Source of the DNA: Gemmatimonadales bacterium | GTDB taxonomy: Bacteria > Gemmatimonadota > Gemmatimonadetes > Gemmatimonadales > GWC2-71-9 | Assembly (NCBI GenBank): GCA_013812695.1 | Contig: JACCSZ010000037.1 | Location: 1 to 6,680, forward strand | Length of the DNA: 6,680 bases | Direction of reading: 5' to 3' | Shown here: one piece after another, positions 5,849 through 6,680 of the stretch | Position numbering within the stretch: position 1 is the first letter of the stretch | Layout of the letters: every line of letters begins with the position of its first letter | Translations under genes and position numbers: made by a program | Notes under the pieces: model-generated | What the model saw: the letters and a program-made list of their open reading frames with translations, nothing else | Database searches by the model: none | Told to the model about the DNA's origin: nothing

Positions 5849-6328
5849 CGCAACTCGCACGCGGTCGCCGGGGCGGCTCCCCGCCGGCCGGCACCGCCGG
5901 ATGCGTGGCTCGGACCGATGCTGGTGGCCACGGGCATCGTCTCCCCGATGCAGCTGGAGACCGCCACGACGGCCATCCAGGCCGGCTTCTCCGGCCACTT
6001 CGTGGTGTCCACCCTCCACACCAATGACGCGCCCTCGACCGTCGTCCGGCTGCGCGACATGGGCATCGATGCCTTCAAGGTGGCGTCCGTGCTCAAGGGG
6101 ATCGTCGCCCAGCGGTTGCAGCGTCGCCTGGACGGACTCGGCGTGCTCGAGGAGCTGCGGGCGCAGATGCGGAGCGCGACGCTGCCGGTCATCATGCTCA
6201 CCGCACAGCACGGCGAGAGCGAGGAAAAAGCCCTGGACCTCGGCGCCCAGGACTATATGACCAAACCCGTGCAGACCCGCTCGCTCGCGGCCCGGGTGCG
6301 CGCCGTGCTTCGGCGTATCAACACCTGA
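5831..6328 (+). CDS. Composite ORF: MshEN start + PilB/GspE C-terminal piece + receiver C-terminal half
   Basis: This 165-residue frame is made of three truncated pieces in one phase. Residues 1-24 are low-complexity. Residues 25-44 (AWLGPMLVATGIVSPMQLET) match the opening of an MshEN domain, found at the N-terminus of type II secretion/type IV pilus assembly ATPases. Residues 43-100 match the C-terminal ATPase region just after Walker B: AIQAGFSGH, the His-box STLHTNDAPS (60-69), RDMGID and VAQRLQRRL (92-100). Residues 101-164 match the second half of a receiver: DGLGVLEELR, LPVIMLTA with the conserved Thr, LGAQDYMTKPV with the conserved Lys (145), and a final helix. Walker A, Walker B, the zinc cysteines, the receiver acidic pair and its phospho-Asp are absent, so neither ATPase nor phospho-transfer activity is expected. 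The order fits a former MshEN-ATPase-receiver fusion that lost two internal segments. ATG 5831 has no visible ribosome binding site. It may be a fossil or a small adaptor; expression is uncertain. Confidence 0.6.
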   Translation: MAIDSQRNSHAVAGAAPRRPAPPDAWLGPMLVATGIVSPMQLETATTAIQAGFSGHFVVSTLHTNDAPSTVVRLRDMGIDAFKVASVLKGIVAQRLQRRLDGLGVLEELRAQMRSATLPVIMLTAQHGESEEKALDLGAQDYMTKPVQTRSLAARVRAVLRRINT

Positions 6329-6398
6329 TCTTCCAACAACTTGCGGTGGTCGTTTCCGCGGCGCGCCGGGCCCCGTGCAGCCCCTTGCGAGTCCGCCG

Positions 6399-6415
6399 TT
6401 GGCGTGCTTCTTGCC
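6399..6415 (+). promoter_or_regulatory. Sigma-54-like -24/-12 element upstream of the receiver gene
   Basis: TTGGCGTGCTTCTTGCC has the invariant GG (6401-6402) and GC (6413-6414) separated by exactly ten bases, within TTGGC and TTGC as in the RpoN consensus. The positions between are less good (GT for AC). Transcription would start around 6425-6426, only about six bases before ATG 6432, which would make the message nearly leaderless. This weakens the call. Confidence 0.3.
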
Positions 6416-6431
6416 CCCGCGAAGTGAACTC

Positions 6432-6680
6432 ATGTCCAAGATTCTGATCGTCGAGGACAGCCCCGACAACATGAGATTGTTCCGCACCCTGCTCACCCTG
6501 CGAGGACATGAAGTCGTGGGACTCGCGGGCGGCGACGGCCTCCTGGACACGCTAGCCCGCGAACAACCGGCGCTCGTCCTCATGGACATCCAGTTGCCCG
6601 GCAAGGACGGGTTCGAGCTGCTCGGCGAGATCCGCGGCTCCGATCACCGGACCCTGCGGGTCCTCGCGCTGACCGCGCAT
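6432..6680 (+). CDS. Response-regulator receiver domain protein, 3' end outside window
   Basis: The first 83 codons are present and the frame runs off the window. They encode a CheY/DivK-like receiver: MSKILIVEDSPDN forms strand 1 with the acidic pair Glu8-Asp9, LVLMDIQLPGKDGFELL (about 48-64) carries the phospho-acceptor Asp52, and LRVLALTAH ends strand 4 with the conserved Thr81. All phosphorylation residues visible so far are intact, unlike the two receiver fragments elsewhere in the window. Whether it is a single-domain regulator or has an output domain cannot be seen. A weak GAAGTGA lies just before ATG 6432. The preceding 103 bases (6329-6431) hold the sigma-54-like element and a GC-rich palindrome (6359-6368). 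A histidine kinase partner is not in the window. Confidence 0.9.
   Translation, partial: MSKILIVEDSPDNMRLFRTLLTLRGHEVVGLAGGDGLLDTLAREQPALVLMDIQLPGKDGFELLGEIRGSDHRTLRVLALTAH

Noticed and set aside
6359..6368. Palindrome CGGCGCGCCG as a terminator for the composite ORF
   Set aside because: It has no loop and no following T-run; GC-only palindromes of this size are expected by chance here.
5468..6604. A 378-codon minus-strand frame opposite tyrA's start, the composite ORF and the receiver gene
   Set aside because: It overlaps recognisable domains in all three and has no recognisable similarity of its own. Its length follows from GC-rich codon bias.

Overview
The window is a GC-rich, densely coded bacterial chromosome segment. 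The central block is an ordinary housekeeping locus on the minus strand, read from right to left: prephenate/arogenate dehydrogenase (tyrA), EPSP synthase (aroA), cytidylate kinase (cmk) and ribosomal protein S1 (rpsA). The aroA-cmk-rpsA order is conserved in many bacteria. The S1 protein with an acidic N-terminal extension, the high GC content and the PilB/receiver composition at the right end would fit Gemmatimonadota or a similar GC-rich phylum. That placement is an inference from gene content, not from a marker comparison.

Left end (1-770): a six-helix membrane protein of unknown function follows rpsA on the same strand. It is broken by one missing base in a short homopolymer. Inverted copies of a 13-nt element lie at both ends of this gene, and one copy supplies its ribosome binding site. 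Middle (771-5706): rpsA has its own leader, with a weak promoter, a GC-rich hairpin and two mini-ORFs. Between rpsA and cmk lies a decayed response-regulator receiver domain. cmk, aroA and tyrA form a translationally coupled operon, each junction being a 4-base ATGA overlap. A good sigma-70-type promoter (TTGAGA, 17 nt, TACAAT) lies upstream of tyrA.

Right end (5731-6680), plus strand: a 165-residue open frame is built from three truncated pieces. These are the start of an MshEN (type II secretion/type IV pilus ATPase N-terminal) domain, the C-terminal His-box part of a PilB/GspE ATPase, and the C-terminal half of a receiver domain. The Walker A motif, the Walker B motif and the phospho-acceptor aspartate are all missing. 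An intact receiver-domain gene follows, cut by the window edge, with a sigma-54-like -24/-12 element just upstream.

tyrA and aroA act in aromatic amino acid synthesis (EPSP formation and the tyrosine branch). cmk supplies CDP/dCDP and rpsA serves translation initiation. No defence island, mobile element, CRISPR array or RNA gene is visible. The noteworthy material is the signalling and pilus debris around the housekeeping operon: a receiver fossil, a three-piece composite ORF and an intact receiver within 4 kb.
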